This document shows, piece after piece, positions 1 to 8,459 of a stretch of DNA of 64,000 bases (position 1 is its first letter; every line of letters starts with the position of its first letter). The stretch comes from Cellvibrio sp. OA-2007 (lineage in GTDB: Bacteria > Pseudomonadota > Gammaproteobacteria > Pseudomonadales > Cellvibrionaceae), in contig NZ_BBUL01000085.1 in NCBI RefSeq assembly GCF_000953825.1, forward strand, positions 1 through 64,000. Reading direction: 5' to 3'. The notes beneath the pieces were generated by a model that worked only from the letters and a program-made list of their open reading frames with translations, did not search any database and was not told the DNA's origin. Both the position numbers and the translations under genes were made by a program.

Positions 1-8
1 ATTGAATT

Positions 9-88
9 GTAGGTTGGCGGTGAGGTACGAACCCCAACAGCGGATGCACGATCAGCATGTTGGGGTTCGTACCTCACCGCCAACCTAC
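9..88. repeat. 31-bp perfect inverted repeat (REP/MITE-like palindrome)
   Basis: Arms at 9-39 and 58-88 are perfect reverse complements over 31 bp, around an 18-nt loop (40-57). The arms contain the core GGTTGGCGGTGAGG. No T-run follows, so this is not a standard intrinsic terminator. The sequence resembles the short palindromic intergenic repeats with a GTAGGTTGG...CCAACCTAC style seen in many bacterial genomes. It ends 33 bp before the hemL start codon, so it would lie in or near the hemL leader. Confidence 0.85.
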
Positions 89-121
89 GGGAAAATGACA
101 TTTTATTTATAAGGAAAAACC

Positions 122-1402
122 ATGAGCCGCTCTGAAGAATTATTTTTACAAGCCCAAAAAACCATTCCCGGCGGTGTTAACTCACCCGTGCGCGCGTTTA
201 AAGCCGTAGGCGGTACGCCCATCTTTTTTGAAAAAGCATTGGGCGCTTATGTATGGGATGCGGACGGCAAACGCTACATCGATTACGTGCAAAGCTGGGG
301 GCCAATGGTGCTCGGTCACGCCCACCCGGAAGTCATCAACACCGTTATTGAAACCGCCAAATTTGGTTTAAGTTTTGGTGCCCCCACCGAGCGCGAAACT
401 ACACTCGCTGAAAAGCTGTGCAATTTAATTCCCAATATGGACATGGTGCGTTTTGTTAGCTCGGGCACCGAAGCCACCATGAGCGCCATTCGTCTTGCGC
501 GCGCATTCACCAAGCGCGACAAAATTATTAAATTTGAAGGCTGTTATCACGGTCACTCGGATTCGCTGCTGATTAAAGCTGGCTCCGGCGCACTCACTCT
601 GGGCGTGCCCAGCTCACCCGGTGTACCTGCGGTATTGGCCGATCACACGCTAACTCTCGATTACAACAACACCGAACAAGTGCGTGAATGTTTTGCCAAA
701 CTCGGCGATCAAATCGCCTGCATTATTGTTGAGCCAGTGGTTGGCAATATGAATTGTGTACCGCCAGTGCCAGGCTTTTTAGAATGTCTGCGCGAAGTCT
801 GCGATCAATACGGCAGCGTGTTAATTTTTGATGAGGTGATGACCGGCTTCCGCGTAGGCCATACAGGTGCGCAAGGTCACTATGGTGTGAGCGCCGATAT
901 CATCACGCTCGGCAAAGTGATCGGCGGCGGCATGCCAGTCGGCGCCTTTGGTGGCCGCCGCGACATTATGCAAATGATTGCCCCCTCCGGTCCGGTATAC
1001 CAAGCAGGCACACTTTCAGGCAACCCAGTCGCTATGGCCGCCGGTTTGAAAACATTGGAATTGTTAGAGCAAGATGGTTTTTACGCTAACCTCTGCGCGC
1101 GCACCACGCAGTTAGTGGAAGGTCTACAACAACTCGCCGATGCCGCAGGCATTCCCTTCACCACTAATCACGTTGGCAGTATGTTCGGTTTCTTTTTTAC
1201 CAGCGAGAAAAAGGTCACCAACTTTAAACAAGTGATGGCCTGCGATATTCCGCGCTTTAATAAATTTTTCCACGGCATGTTGGAGCGCGGGGTGTATTTG
1301 GCACCTGCCTCTTACGAGGCGGGCTTTATGTCGGGCGCACATACGGAAGAGGATATTAACAATACCCTCAAGATTGCCGCTGAGGTGTTTGCCAGCTTGT
1401 AA
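122..1402 (+). CDS. hemL: Glutamate-1-semialdehyde 2,1-aminomutase
   Basis: This PLP enzyme converts glutamate-1-semialdehyde to 5-aminolevulinate in the C5 pathway of tetrapyrrole synthesis, in the cytoplasm. The 426-residue length is normal for the family. Visible hallmarks are the N-terminal [11 protein letters not shown], the PLP-phosphate region [16 protein letters not shown], the FDEVMTGFR motif and the PLP-binding lysine at residue 265 in [16 protein letters not shown]. The start is preceded by AAGGA at a good distance. It is a single gene ended by the hairpin at 1421-1461. Supplying heme precursors fits the heme-a/oxidase genes that follow, but it is not co-transcribed with them. Confidence 0.98.
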   Translation: MSRSEELFLQAQKTIPGGVNSPVRAFKAVGGTPIFFEKALGAYVWDADGKRYIDYVQSWGPMVLGHAHPEVINTVIETAKFGLSFGAPTERETTLAEKLCNLIPNMDMVRFVSSGTEATMSAIRLARAFTKRDKIIKFEGCYHGHSDSLLIKAGSGALTLGVPSSPGVPAVLADHTLTLDYNNTEQVRECFAKLGDQIACIIVEPVVGNMNCVPPVPGFLECLREVCDQYGSVLIFDEVMTGFRVGHTGAQGHYGVSADIITLGKVIGGGMPVGAFGGRRDIMQMIAPSGPVYQAGTLSGNPVAMAAGLKTLELLEQDGFYANLCARTTQLVEGLQQLADAAGIPFTTNHVGSMFGFFFTSEKKVTNFKQVMACDIPRFNKFFHGMLERGVYLAPASYEAGFMSGAHTEEDINNTLKIAAEVFASL

Positions 1403-1420
1403 TGCTTGTATTGAATACTC

Positions 1421-1461
1421 AAAAAAAAAGCCGGTACTGCATAAACAGCACCGGCTTTTTT
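1421..1461. terminator. Bidirectional intrinsic terminator between hemL and the Yip1-like gene
   Basis: An A-run, a GC-rich stem (AAGCCGGT.CTG pairing with CAG.ACCGGCTT, one mismatch) and a T-run lie between the ends of two convergent genes. The flanking A and T runs allow it to act on both strands. Confidence 0.85.
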
Positions 1462-1483
1462 ATACGCTAAAAAATTATACCGA

Positions 1484-2083
1484 TCAGCCCGTGTACGCCG
1501 GCCCAAAACCAAAACTCCAAATCAACACGGTGATGGCCATAATCGACACAAACATGACCAAACCAATGGTGAGGATGGAACTGGAATAAATGAAACCCTC
1601 ATCCTCGGGAATTTTCATAAAAATTGGAATGCCCATATACAGCAAATACACGGTGTAAAATACTGCGGCTATACCCACCAACATAGTGAGAATCACGTTG
1701 GGATAGAGTGCGCACAGCCCCGCTACAAATAAAGGCGTCGCAGTGTAGGCAGCAAACACAATGCAGCGCGCAAGGCCAGGCGCCGAATCATAAGTGCGCG
1801 CCATCCAGTTAATAAATGCACCGATAACAGCAATGCCAGCGAGCATAGCCAAGTACATCAGTATACTCATCACTGCAGCGCTAGATTCCGTCAGCATAAC
1901 TGGCGCCCCCTTGCCAATGACCCAGCCCACTTTCGTAGTACCGATAAACATAGAGACGGGGGGGATTAATGCCAGCAACAGAACATGGGCAAAATACAAA
2001 TGGGAAACGCTTTCTTGTGTATCGCGGATTTCTTCCCATTCTTGATGAGGATGAATAAATAGACCAGCAACATGGGAAATCAT
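1484..2083 (-). CDS. Yip1/DUF1282-family inner membrane protein
   Basis: The 199-residue protein has a short cytoplasmic N-terminus followed by about five hydrophobic segments (roughly residues 30-50, 70-95, 105-128, 130-150 and 170-192). This spacing, with the HPHQEW-type N-terminal motif before the first segment, matches the bacterial Yip1 family (PF04893). No catalytic residues are recognisable. Bacterial members have no firmly established role. It is transcribed alone and converges on hemL. Family assignment is fairly sure; function is unknown. Confidence 0.75.
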   Translation of the reverse strand: MISHVAGLFIHPHQEWEEIRDTQESVSHLYFAHVLLLALIPPVSMFIGTTKVGWVIGKGAPVMLTESSAAVMSILMYLAMLAGIAVIGAFINWMARTYDSAPGLARCIVFAAYTATPLFVAGLCALYPNVILTMLVGIAAVFYTVYLLYMGIPIFMKIPEDEGFIYSSSILTIGLVMFVSIMAITVLIWSFGFGPAYTG

Positions 2084-2304
2084 AGTTTATCTCCAACACT
2101 GTTATTAGGTTATTCGGTTTTAACGTGACAGGTTCAACAACTAATCGTTGGGCAAAAAACTGTTTCTATCTTTTATTAGTATACGTCAGTGCCAGCATTC
2201 CTCCTAAGTGCAGTTAGACCAAATGAATTTCAAAAGAAAAGTCTCAATAACCACAACATCTAAATTTAATCGTATTTGCAGAAGCTGGATAATACTTAAA
2301 AAAT

Positions 2305-2979
2305 CTATCGGCCCATTAATTTTTGCATATCAAATAACATGTCTTTAACGCTGTAAGGCGATGTAAAACTGCCGACAAACTCACCGGCAGGATTAACCAT
2401 AAACACACGAGTAGAGTGATTAACTTGATATTGCTCGCCCACCTCGACCGGCATATTGATGCCTGCAGGAATACTCAATACCTTACTGTTAAAGATTGCG
2501 GAACGATCATAAGCCGCACCAAAAAAATTGGCAAAGCTGGCTAATTCAACATTACTACCCCGCAAACCAATTATCTGCGGATGAAAAAAATGGACATAGC
2601 TTGCCAGTTTCTCCTGCCCGTCGCGCTCAGGGTCAACCGATACAAACACCACTTGCAGTTCGTCACCCGCACCCATTCTATTGAGCAGTTTAGCTAATTT
2701 TTGCAATTCCATCGGGCAGTAATCAGGGCAAGATGTAAAACCAAAAAACACCAAACTCCAATGACCACGAAATATATTTTCACTAGCCATCTCTCCACGA
2801 TGATTTTCCAATATGAATCCCGTTAAGGGTTTAGGCTCTGGCAACATCTGCGCGGCAGTCAGTGGCGACGCAGCAGAAAAATGCTGCATACCCAATACAA
2901 TACCAAGCCCCACACTGGCGGCGATTGCTATCGTATATAACACCTGCCAAGGATTTTTAGAGATCATTGTTTTTAACAT
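2305..2979 (-). CDS. SCO1/SenC-family copper chaperone for cytochrome oxidase
   Basis: This is a membrane-anchored thioredoxin-fold protein that helps deliver copper to the CuA site of oxidase subunit II. An N-terminal membrane segment (WQVLYTIAIAASVGLGIVLG) is followed by the redox/copper motif CPDYCP inside FGFTSCPDYCPMEL. The distal conserved histidine is in VNHSTRVFMVNPAG. It is the last gene of the oxidase-assembly operon. The start is uncertain: candidates are GTG at 3009, ATG at 2979 and ATG at 2967, none with a clear ribosome site. All three overlap or abut the end of the upstream PCuAC gene or lie just inside it, which suggests translational coupling. Confidence 0.92.
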   Translation of the reverse strand: MLKTMISKNPWQVLYTIAIAASVGLGIVLGMQHFSAASPLTAAQMLPEPKPLTGFILENHRGEMASENIFRGHWSLVFFGFTSCPDYCPMELQKLAKLLNRMGAGDELQVVFVSVDPERDGQEKLASYVHFFHPQIIGLRGSNVELASFANFFGAAYDRSAIFNSKVLSIPAGINMPVEVGEQYQVNHSTRVFMVNPAGEFVGSFTSPYSVKDMLFDMQKLMGR

Positions 2980-3388
2980 CAAGGCCAAATTCTTGCGTAC
3001 TGCCATCACTATAACTAAACGTGAGCTTCACTTTAGATTCAAGTGTTAACTCAGCGTCCGGCTCCATTAGCATAATGTGCATACCGCCCGGTGCTAATTG
3101 CACATTGGCCTGAGCAGGAAGCTCCAGGTAATCAAGGTGCTCCATCACAACTTTATCGCCCAGCTTGCGGGTATTGTGCAACATTGCTTTCGCGCAGCAA
3201 TCTGCACTCACACTTACGATGGTTTGTAACCGCAGCTGCGGATTATGGATTTGCATATAAACCGCATTAACATTTATTGCTGGCGGTGCCAGCTGTACCC
3301 AAGCATTCTCTACCAACACTTGTGCAGCACTATGGCTAGCCAGACCACAAAAACAGACACCCGCAATAACCCTACTGTAATAATTCAC
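2957..3388 (-). CDS. PCuAC-type periplasmic copper chaperone (DUF461)
   Basis: The protein is about 143 residues with a Sec signal (VIAGVCFCGLASHSAAQ). The mature part carries the DUF461/PCuAC copper ligands: His in MLHNTR, Met in VVMEHL and the His-x-Met pair in GGMHIMLM. PCuAC proteins load copper onto CuA, often together with SCO1, whose gene follows directly with an overlap. I chose the GTG start at 3388 because GGAG precedes it. An ATG at 3406 would extend further into ctaB. The place between ctaB and SCO1 supports a role in CuA assembly. Confidence 0.88.
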   Translation of the reverse strand: MNYYSRVIAGVCFCGLASHSAAQVLVENAWVQLAPPAINVNAVYMQIHNPQLRLQTIVSVSADCCAKAMLHNTRKLGDKVVMEHLDYLELPAQANVQLAPGGMHIMLMEPDAELTLESKVKLTFSYSDGSTQEFGLDVKNNDL

Positions 3389-4307
3389 TGAAACTCCACT
3401 TTGCATAGTGATCTACCAACAACACCAAAAACAACACCATCAAATGCACAATAGAAAAACGAAACGTTTCCATGGCAGTTGTAAATGTTGCGCTAAATTT
3501 TAATTTCCACGCGTGATGAATGAATTTTCCGTTGAGATAAATACTGGCAACAAGATAGATAATGCCCGTCATGCCCACTAGATAAGGGAATAGACACACC
3601 AAAAATAATAGCAGGGTGTAAAGCAAAATAGCCGTTTTGGTAAATTCAATTCCGTGCGTAATCGGCAGCATAGGAATGTTAGCCTTGGCATAATCTTTAC
3701 AGCGATGAATAGCCAGGGCCCAAAAATGTGGCGGCGTCCAGGTAAATACAATCATCATCAATAACAATGCCTCACCACTCAGGCTGCCGGTAATTGCCGT
3801 CCAGCCCAATACAGGTGGCAATGCACCGGCAAGACCACCAATCACAATATTTTGTGGTGTCGCGCGTTTTAGCAACATGGTGTATACCACGGCATAACCA
3901 AATAAACCGAACAGTGTTAACAGTGCGGTCAACGTATTCACAGCCGACAACAAAATCATAAAACCCATAATCGCCAGCAGGCAGGCAAATGCCACGGCTT
4001 GTACTGTGGTTAATTTGCCTTTCGGTAATGGCCGCATATAGGTTCGCGCCATTTGCGCATCAATTTTTTGATCGAGAACATGATTAAACGCAGCGGCCGC
4101 AGCAGATACCAAAGCAATTCCCAGACTTGCCAATACAACCAATAAAATATCCGGCGGTGCAGGCGTCGCCAACATCATACCCACCCACGCAGTGAGCACT
4201 AACAGGGCAACTACTTTGGGTTTGGTGAGTTGATAATAAGCGCGACAACAAGCCGCAATATCAGTCTGTGCTAAAACGGGCACTGGGGAATGTTTAATGA
4301 TTGCCAT
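3372..4307 (-). CDS. ctaB: Protoheme IX farnesyltransferase (heme O synthase)
   Basis: This UbiA-superfamily membrane prenyltransferase adds a farnesyl group to heme b to make heme O. The Asp-rich substrate motif is visible as NHVLDQKIDAQMARTYMRPLP, with a second loop around HFWALAIHRCKDYAKANIPMLP. Multiple membrane spans cover the rest. I chose the ATG at 4307, giving a protein of about 311 residues, because GGGAG precedes it. The upstream ATG at 4334 lies inside ctaA. It sits directly after heme A synthase in the oxidase-assembly operon. Confidence 0.96.
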   Translation of the reverse strand: MAIIKHSPVPVLAQTDIAACCRAYYQLTKPKVVALLVLTAWVGMMLATPAPPDILLVVLASLGIALVSAAAAAFNHVLDQKIDAQMARTYMRPLPKGKLTTVQAVAFACLLAIMGFMILLSAVNTLTALLTLFGLFGYAVVYTMLLKRATPQNIVIGGLAGALPPVLGWTAITGSLSGEALLLMMIVFTWTPPHFWALAIHRCKDYAKANIPMLPITHGIEFTKTAILLYTLLLFLVCLFPYLVGMTGIIYLVASIYLNGKFIHHAWKLKFSATFTTAMETFRFSIVHLMVLFLVLLVDHYAKWSFSELLQ

Positions 4308-4323
4308 CTCAATCTCCCGTTTT

Positions 4324-5403
4324 TTATCTATCAATAAGTAATTTATCTTCGGAAGTTTTTACAACTATAGATAAGTTTTCTATCGCAGGTCGTCGCAACA
4401 CGATTTGCCGAATAAAAACAATCTGTAACATCAGCAAATTAGCAGCCACCAAATTATGCGCAACAGCATTTAACAGAGGTAACTGCGCAACAATATTGAG
4501 CACGCCCAGCGTTAACTGCAGCAGTAGCAATCCGCCAATACTAGCCGCCAATATCCGCATCACTCTGGTTTTTGCCCTGCGCCAACACAAGACCGCAAAA
4601 CTACCCAACAGCAACACCGTGAGTATTGCACCTAAACGATGTAATACATGAATACTCATGCGCGCCTCGTAGGGCAGCACACCATATTCATAAGTTTCAT
4701 GCCCCAGCGGCAAACTAAATGCAGATTGCAATGAAAACCGCTCGCTCCAGCCAGACTCGCAAATTGGAAGTTGATAACAGACCGCAGCTGCATAATTGCT
4801 TGAAGTCCAACCGCCCAATGCAATTTGCAATACCAATATCAATGCGGCCAAACAACCTAGTGGCAGTAGGGAGCCTAAATTGGGTTCGGCAATTTTTTTT
4901 GCAAAATTTCTATTTGAGTCAGCACTGACTATTATCAATTGCCACGTAACTTCCACACGCAGTAGCGCCACCAGCGTAAAAAGTGCAAATCCGCCAAGCA
5001 AATGCGCCAGCACAATTAATGGCAATAAATTTAAGGTGACACTCCACATACCTAAAGCAGCCTGAAAAACGACTAATAGCAACAGCGCACCACTTAAAAG
5101 TCTGAATTTTTTTAACCACACACTGCTTAACGCAATGGCCAATACACACAAGCCCAACAGACCAGCAACATAGCGATGAAACATTTCATTGTGTGCTTTA
5201 TGTGGTTCTATTTGCGCGTCGGGAAACTTCGCTTGCGCTTCAGCAATATGTATATCGTGCAGTGGTGCCGTTAATTTTCCGTAGCAACCCGGCCAATCGG
5301 GGCAACCTAAACCCGCATCAGTCAGGCGGGTATAGGCACCCAGCGCTATCACCATCAGTGTTAACACCAGCGTGAAATTAATCAGCGCAGCAAAGCGATT
5401 CAT
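4324..5403 (-). CDS. ctaA: Heme A synthase (COX15/CtaA family)
   Basis: The 359-residue polytopic membrane protein oxidises the C8 methyl of heme O to give heme A. It has the family's GAYTRLTDAGLGCPDWPGCYG N-terminus, conserved histidines in EMFHRYVAG, HLLGG, HVLHRLGA and AHNLVA, and an extracytoplasmic Cys pair in VCYQLPIC. The start at 5403 follows AGGAG and overlaps the end of the upstream gene by 4 nt, which indicates coupling. It forms a heme-A biosynthesis pair with ctaB. Confidence 0.96.
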   Translation of the reverse strand: MNRFAALINFTLVLTLMVIALGAYTRLTDAGLGCPDWPGCYGKLTAPLHDIHIAEAQAKFPDAQIEPHKAHNEMFHRYVAGLLGLCVLAIALSSVWLKKFRLLSGALLLLVVFQAALGMWSVTLNLLPLIVLAHLLGGFALFTLVALLRVEVTWQLIIVSADSNRNFAKKIAEPNLGSLLPLGCLAALILVLQIALGGWTSSNYAAAVCYQLPICESGWSERFSLQSAFSLPLGHETYEYGVLPYEARMSIHVLHRLGAILTVLLLGSFAVLCWRRAKTRVMRILAASIGGLLLLQLTLGVLNIVAQLPLLNAVAHNLVAANLLMLQIVFIRQIVLRRPAIENLSIVVKTSEDKLLIDR

Positions 5404-5945
5404 GCACCACTCCTGTCGTAATTAATTAACCGCAATAAATCTGTGCGGATATCCCGGGCAAGATCACGCATATGCTCAGGGTTGCCATCAAGCTTATAAC
5501 GCAACAACACCAAACCGCGTTGATTTACTATCACAATCTGATTTTGCAATTCATTAGCTGCCGGCCCTTCAGGTTGCCAGGCAACAGCAGAAAATTTATT
5601 TAATTGCGCTGGTTTTCGCTGAGCCATTACCAGCGGTTTCATTGTTAATTGTTTGCGCCCCATTCCGACGTAAAGTTGTTGCAGTATAAACAGCGCCTGC
5701 TCGCAGAGTTGGTCGCAAGCTTGCGCTTGCACATAGACTAAATGCCAATGCACTGCATCATTACCGGTGAAATTATTTTGTGCTGAATAATTTGCATCGG
5801 GTAACAACTGAATTTCATGCTGTAACCATTCGCCTTTATTGTTGGCACTCTGACTAAACCAACCCAGCGATAAACTAAGTTGCGCAGCAAACAAAGGCAC
5901 CACAGCACAAGCAATAAACAAAACAAAAAATTTACAGCTAGTCAT
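5400..5945 (-). CDS. Sco-like membrane-anchored protein of the oxidase assembly operon
   Basis: The 181-residue protein has an N-terminal hydrophobic anchor (residues 5-25) and a soluble domain. A CDQLCE motif (C-x3-C) in LVYVQAQACDQLCEQAL resembles the thioredoxin/SCO active-site loop. A distal segment, QIVIVNQRGLVLLRY, resembles the end of a thioredoxin fold. It overlaps SURF1 upstream and ctaA downstream by 4 nt each. A comparable unnamed membrane protein occupies this slot in Pseudomonas oxidase clusters. A redox or copper role in oxidase assembly is likely but inferred. Confidence 0.7.
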   Translation of the reverse strand: MTSCKFFVLFIACAVVPLFAAQLSLSLGWFSQSANNKGEWLQHEIQLLPDANYSAQNNFTGNDAVHWHLVYVQAQACDQLCEQALFILQQLYVGMGRKQLTMKPLVMAQRKPAQLNKFSAVAWQPEGPAANELQNQIVIVNQRGLVLLRYKLDGNPEHMRDLARDIRTDLLRLINYDRSGA

Positions 5946-6685
5946 AATTCAACTCCCGGTGGATGCTTGCGAGCACTCGCCAACAAAGCGATAACTACAA
6001 CCGCTACAGCCAGCAACAACCATTGCAATGCATAAGCCTTATGTCGTTCGGGCGGTAAAATTACCGGGCGATAATGGATCAGAAAAGGAGAGTTTTTTTC
6101 CTGATACACAACCCCTGAGATCAGAGGCTGATTTAGGAATGCAGATAAAGATACCGCATCAACTTGTTGGATACGCATCGGCCACACACCGTTATTTTCT
6201 ATGTTGGTGCCCAATAAAAACCCTTTGGTGCGAGTGCGAAAAATTCCCTCTATACGCAACTCAGCAGGAACATCCACTGCGGGCAACAAATCCCGCTGCA
6301 GCGGCGCCGCCACCCACCCAAAATTCACCAGCAGTGCAGCTGAATGCTGGGGTGAGGATAGATCTTCAACCGCGATCAACACATCATAGCCAATGCGACC
6401 ATTCACCATTTTGTTATCCACTAACCACACCATAGGTGCCAACCAGCGCCCCACAAAATTGACTTGTACACCATCGCGAGCGGTTGCATTTATTATTGAT
6501 AAGCGCGCAATATCGACTGGGCCCTGCTGTTGCCAATTGGCAATGCGCGCCAATGTTTTGTTTTTTTCGGCAGCGCGCTGCCACTGCCAAAATGACAAAC
6601 CCAGCAACAATGCCAGCACCAACACATTAACCAACATCCATGGCCAGCGAACTACCCAATAGCGATTGAACGCTATAATGGTCAT
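5942..6685 (-). CDS. SURF1-family cytochrome oxidase biogenesis protein
   Basis: The protein has 247 residues with a transmembrane helix at each end (about residues 13-32 and 222-242) around a periplasmic domain, the SURF1/Shy1 layout. Family motifs are visible: FWQWQRAAEK near the first helix, VNFGWVA in the middle and a YALQWLLLA C-terminal helix. SURF1 helps insert heme a into oxidase subunit I. It is the first gene of the minus-strand assembly block and overlaps the next gene by 4 nt. Confidence 0.92.
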   Translation of the reverse strand: MTIIAFNRYWVVRWPWMLVNVLVLALLLGLSFWQWQRAAEKNKTLARIANWQQQGPVDIARLSIINATARDGVQVNFVGRWLAPMVWLVDNKMVNGRIGYDVLIAVEDLSSPQHSAALLVNFGWVAAPLQRDLLPAVDVPAELRIEGIFRTRTKGFLLGTNIENNGVWPMRIQQVDAVSLSAFLNQPLISGVVYQEKNSPFLIHYRPVILPPERHKAYALQWLLLAVAVVVIALLASARKHPPGVEL

Positions 6686-6711
6686 ACACTCACTCCTATA
6701 GAGGTGTCTCC

Positions 6712-6921
6712 ATGTTGATCAAAATTGTATTAATTATTCTATTGGCGATTGTGGTATTCAGCTTATTTCAAGCCTTAATTGTGATGTTAAAAAACGACGA
6801 AACAGCACCTAAAATGTCAACATTTTTGGGGCGACGCTTAATTTTTTCAGCGATTGTTATAGTGTTTTTAATCATCTTATTGCTGACCGGCGTTATTACA
6901 CCCAATTCTCGCCCCTATTAA
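6712..6921 (+). CDS. DUF2909 twin-transmembrane protein
   Basis: The 69-residue protein has two hydrophobic helices (about residues 4-25 and 43-63) joined by a loop with KNDETAPKM. This matches the DUF2909 twin-transmembrane family found between oxidase subunit III and SURF1 in proteobacteria. A GGTGT sequence lies upstream. It is on the plus strand, divergent from SURF1 and convergent with ctaE. No function is established. The location suggests a small accessory or assembly factor for the oxidase. Confidence 0.8.
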   Translation: MLIKIVLIILLAIVVFSLFQALIVMLKNDETAPKMSTFLGRRLIFSAIVIVFLIILLLTGVITPNSRPY

Positions 6922-6922
6922 A

Positions 6923-6950
6923 CAACCTTTACGATGAGCCCATCGGGTTG
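6923..6950. other. Imperfect hairpin between convergent DUF2909 and ctaE
   Basis: CAACC (6923-6927) pairs with GGTTG (6946-6950), and CGATG pairs with CATCG inside it around an AGCC loop, with a TTTA bulge. It lies between two convergent stop codons, so it may act as a weak terminator for ctaE. No strong T-run follows. Confidence 0.3.
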
Positions 6951-6964
6951 CCAATAAAAAACTC

Positions 6965-7846
6965 TCACAATACATACACAAAGACAAACAAGTTTAACCA
7001 AACCACATCGACAAAATGCCAATACCAAGCCGCCGCCTGAAAACCAAAATGGCGCTCAGGAGTAAAGTGCCCCTTGATAATAATGCGCAGAAAAATAACG
7101 GTTAAAAAAATTGCGCCCAGAGTGACATGCAAGCCGTGAAAACCAGTAAGTAAAAAGAAAGTATTGCCATACACACCAGAATCAAGGCGCAAGCCCAGTT
7201 CATGATAAGAGTGGACATACTCCTGCCCCTGTAAAAATAAAAATGTTATGCCGAGAATGATAGTGAGCAACAAAAAAAAGCCTAATTGCGTATATTTGCG
7301 CTGCTCTATACCCATATGTGCAAATTGCAAGGTGACAGATGAGGCCAATAAAATCAGCGTGTTATAAAGCGGGATACCCTCCCAGGGCATCACTTGGGTT
7401 TCTATCCCACCCGGCGTTTTCGTTAGAGGCCAGATAGCCTCAAAACCCGGCCAAAGCACTTCCGCAGTCATTGCATTATTGCCGGAGCCATCCAGCCAAG
7501 GCACAGCAATAGTACGCGCATAAAATAGCGCGCAAAAAAATGCCATGAAAAACATAATCTCGGAAAAAATAAACCAGCTCATCCCCTGCCGAAATGAACG
7601 ATCCATTTGCTGACTATAAAGCCCTTCCATCGACTCATCAATAATATTGCTGAACCATCCAAACAACATATAAAACAGTAATGCAAAGCCAGCGACGATC
7701 AAAAAAATACCCACTCCATGTTGATCTTTAGCGAGCGCATTAATCCAAAGTGCAGCCCCATAACCCAATAAAAACAGCGCTATAGCACCAATAATCGGCC
7801 AGCTACTTTGATGGGGAACATAATATTTTTGATAAGCAGCACCCAT
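6965..7846 (-). CDS. ctaE: Cytochrome c oxidase subunit III
   Basis: This is the seven-helix subunit III of an aa3/caa3 heme-copper oxidase. Family features include YYVPHQSSWPIIGA at the N-terminus, FSEIMFFMAFFCALFYAR in helix 3 and the C-terminal FHGLHVTLGAIFL and WYWHFVDVVWLNLFVFVYV. I chose the ATG at 7846 because GGAGG precedes it at ideal spacing. An in-frame upstream start at 7876 lacks this. It is the last gene of the structural block ctaC-ctaD-ctaG-ctaE. Confidence 0.97.
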   Translation of the reverse strand: MGAAYQKYYVPHQSSWPIIGAIALFLLGYGAALWINALAKDQHGVGIFLIVAGFALLFYMLFGWFSNIIDESMEGLYSQQMDRSFRQGMSWFIFSEIMFFMAFFCALFYARTIAVPWLDGSGNNAMTAEVLWPGFEAIWPLTKTPGGIETQVMPWEGIPLYNTLILLASSVTLQFAHMGIEQRKYTQLGFFLLLTIILGITFLFLQGQEYVHSYHELGLRLDSGVYGNTFFLLTGFHGLHVTLGAIFLTVIFLRIIIKGHFTPERHFGFQAAAWYWHFVDVVWLNLFVFVYVL

Positions 7847-7890
7847 GGTAATTCCTCCACTAGTACAAACTAACAATCGGTTTACTCTAC

Positions 7891-8418
7891 CTATCGCCCT
7901 GCTGTTCTCGGAGTATTGTTATACAGCCGGTACGACAAGGTGATCGTTGTAAAATGACTCGGCAATTCTGGGTCTATATAAAACTGCACCGGCATGAATT
8001 TAGCTTGATGCGCATCCAGCGGTTGCTCGACAAAACAAAAGCATTCTATTTTTTTAAAATAACGCGCAGCTTCGCCTGGTGATACTGAAGGCACTGCTCT
8101 GCCAATCATTGCTTTATCTGTTAAATTTTCTGCCAAAAAGTTAACAATTTTTACCTGCCCTGGATGCACGCTGACACTGACAATTTCAGGTGCAAAACTC
8201 CAGGCAATTCCGGGATCAAGATTCGCCAAAAACTCCACCGAAATTTCACGGCTTGCATCTACACGGCGCGATGCGGGTGCAGCCGTATTTTCCGTTTTTC
8301 CATTAATACCTGTATAGCGACAAAACACATCGTACAGTGGCACTAATGCAAATCCGAAACCAAACATCGCAATACAAATCAGCACCAATTTACGTATCAA
8401 TAACTTGTGCGACACCAT
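7891..8418 (-). CDS. ctaG: CtaG/Cox11 copper chaperone for the CuB site
   Basis: The 175-residue protein is anchored by one N-terminal helix (about residues 10-28) and has a periplasmic domain that delivers copper to CuB of subunit I. Diagnostic motifs are LYDVFCRYTGINGKT after the helix and the Cu-binding IECFCFVEQPL. It lies between subunits I and III, the usual place for this chaperone. Confidence 0.96.
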   Translation of the reverse strand: MVSHKLLIRKLVLICIAMFGFGFALVPLYDVFCRYTGINGKTENTAAPASRRVDASREISVEFLANLDPGIAWSFAPEIVSVSVHPGQVKIVNFLAENLTDKAMIGRAVPSVSPGEAARYFKKIECFCFVEQPLDAHQAKFMPVQFYIDPELPSHFTTITLSYRLYNNTPRTAGR

Positions 8419-8459
8419 GTTTTTACTCCGTCACACCAATGACACAATTTATTTGCCCA

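Noticed and set aside
9-88. Palindrome upstream of hemL as a terminator or riboswitch
   Set aside because: There is no T-run and no recognisable riboswitch core; a perfect 31-bp stem fits an intergenic repeat better.
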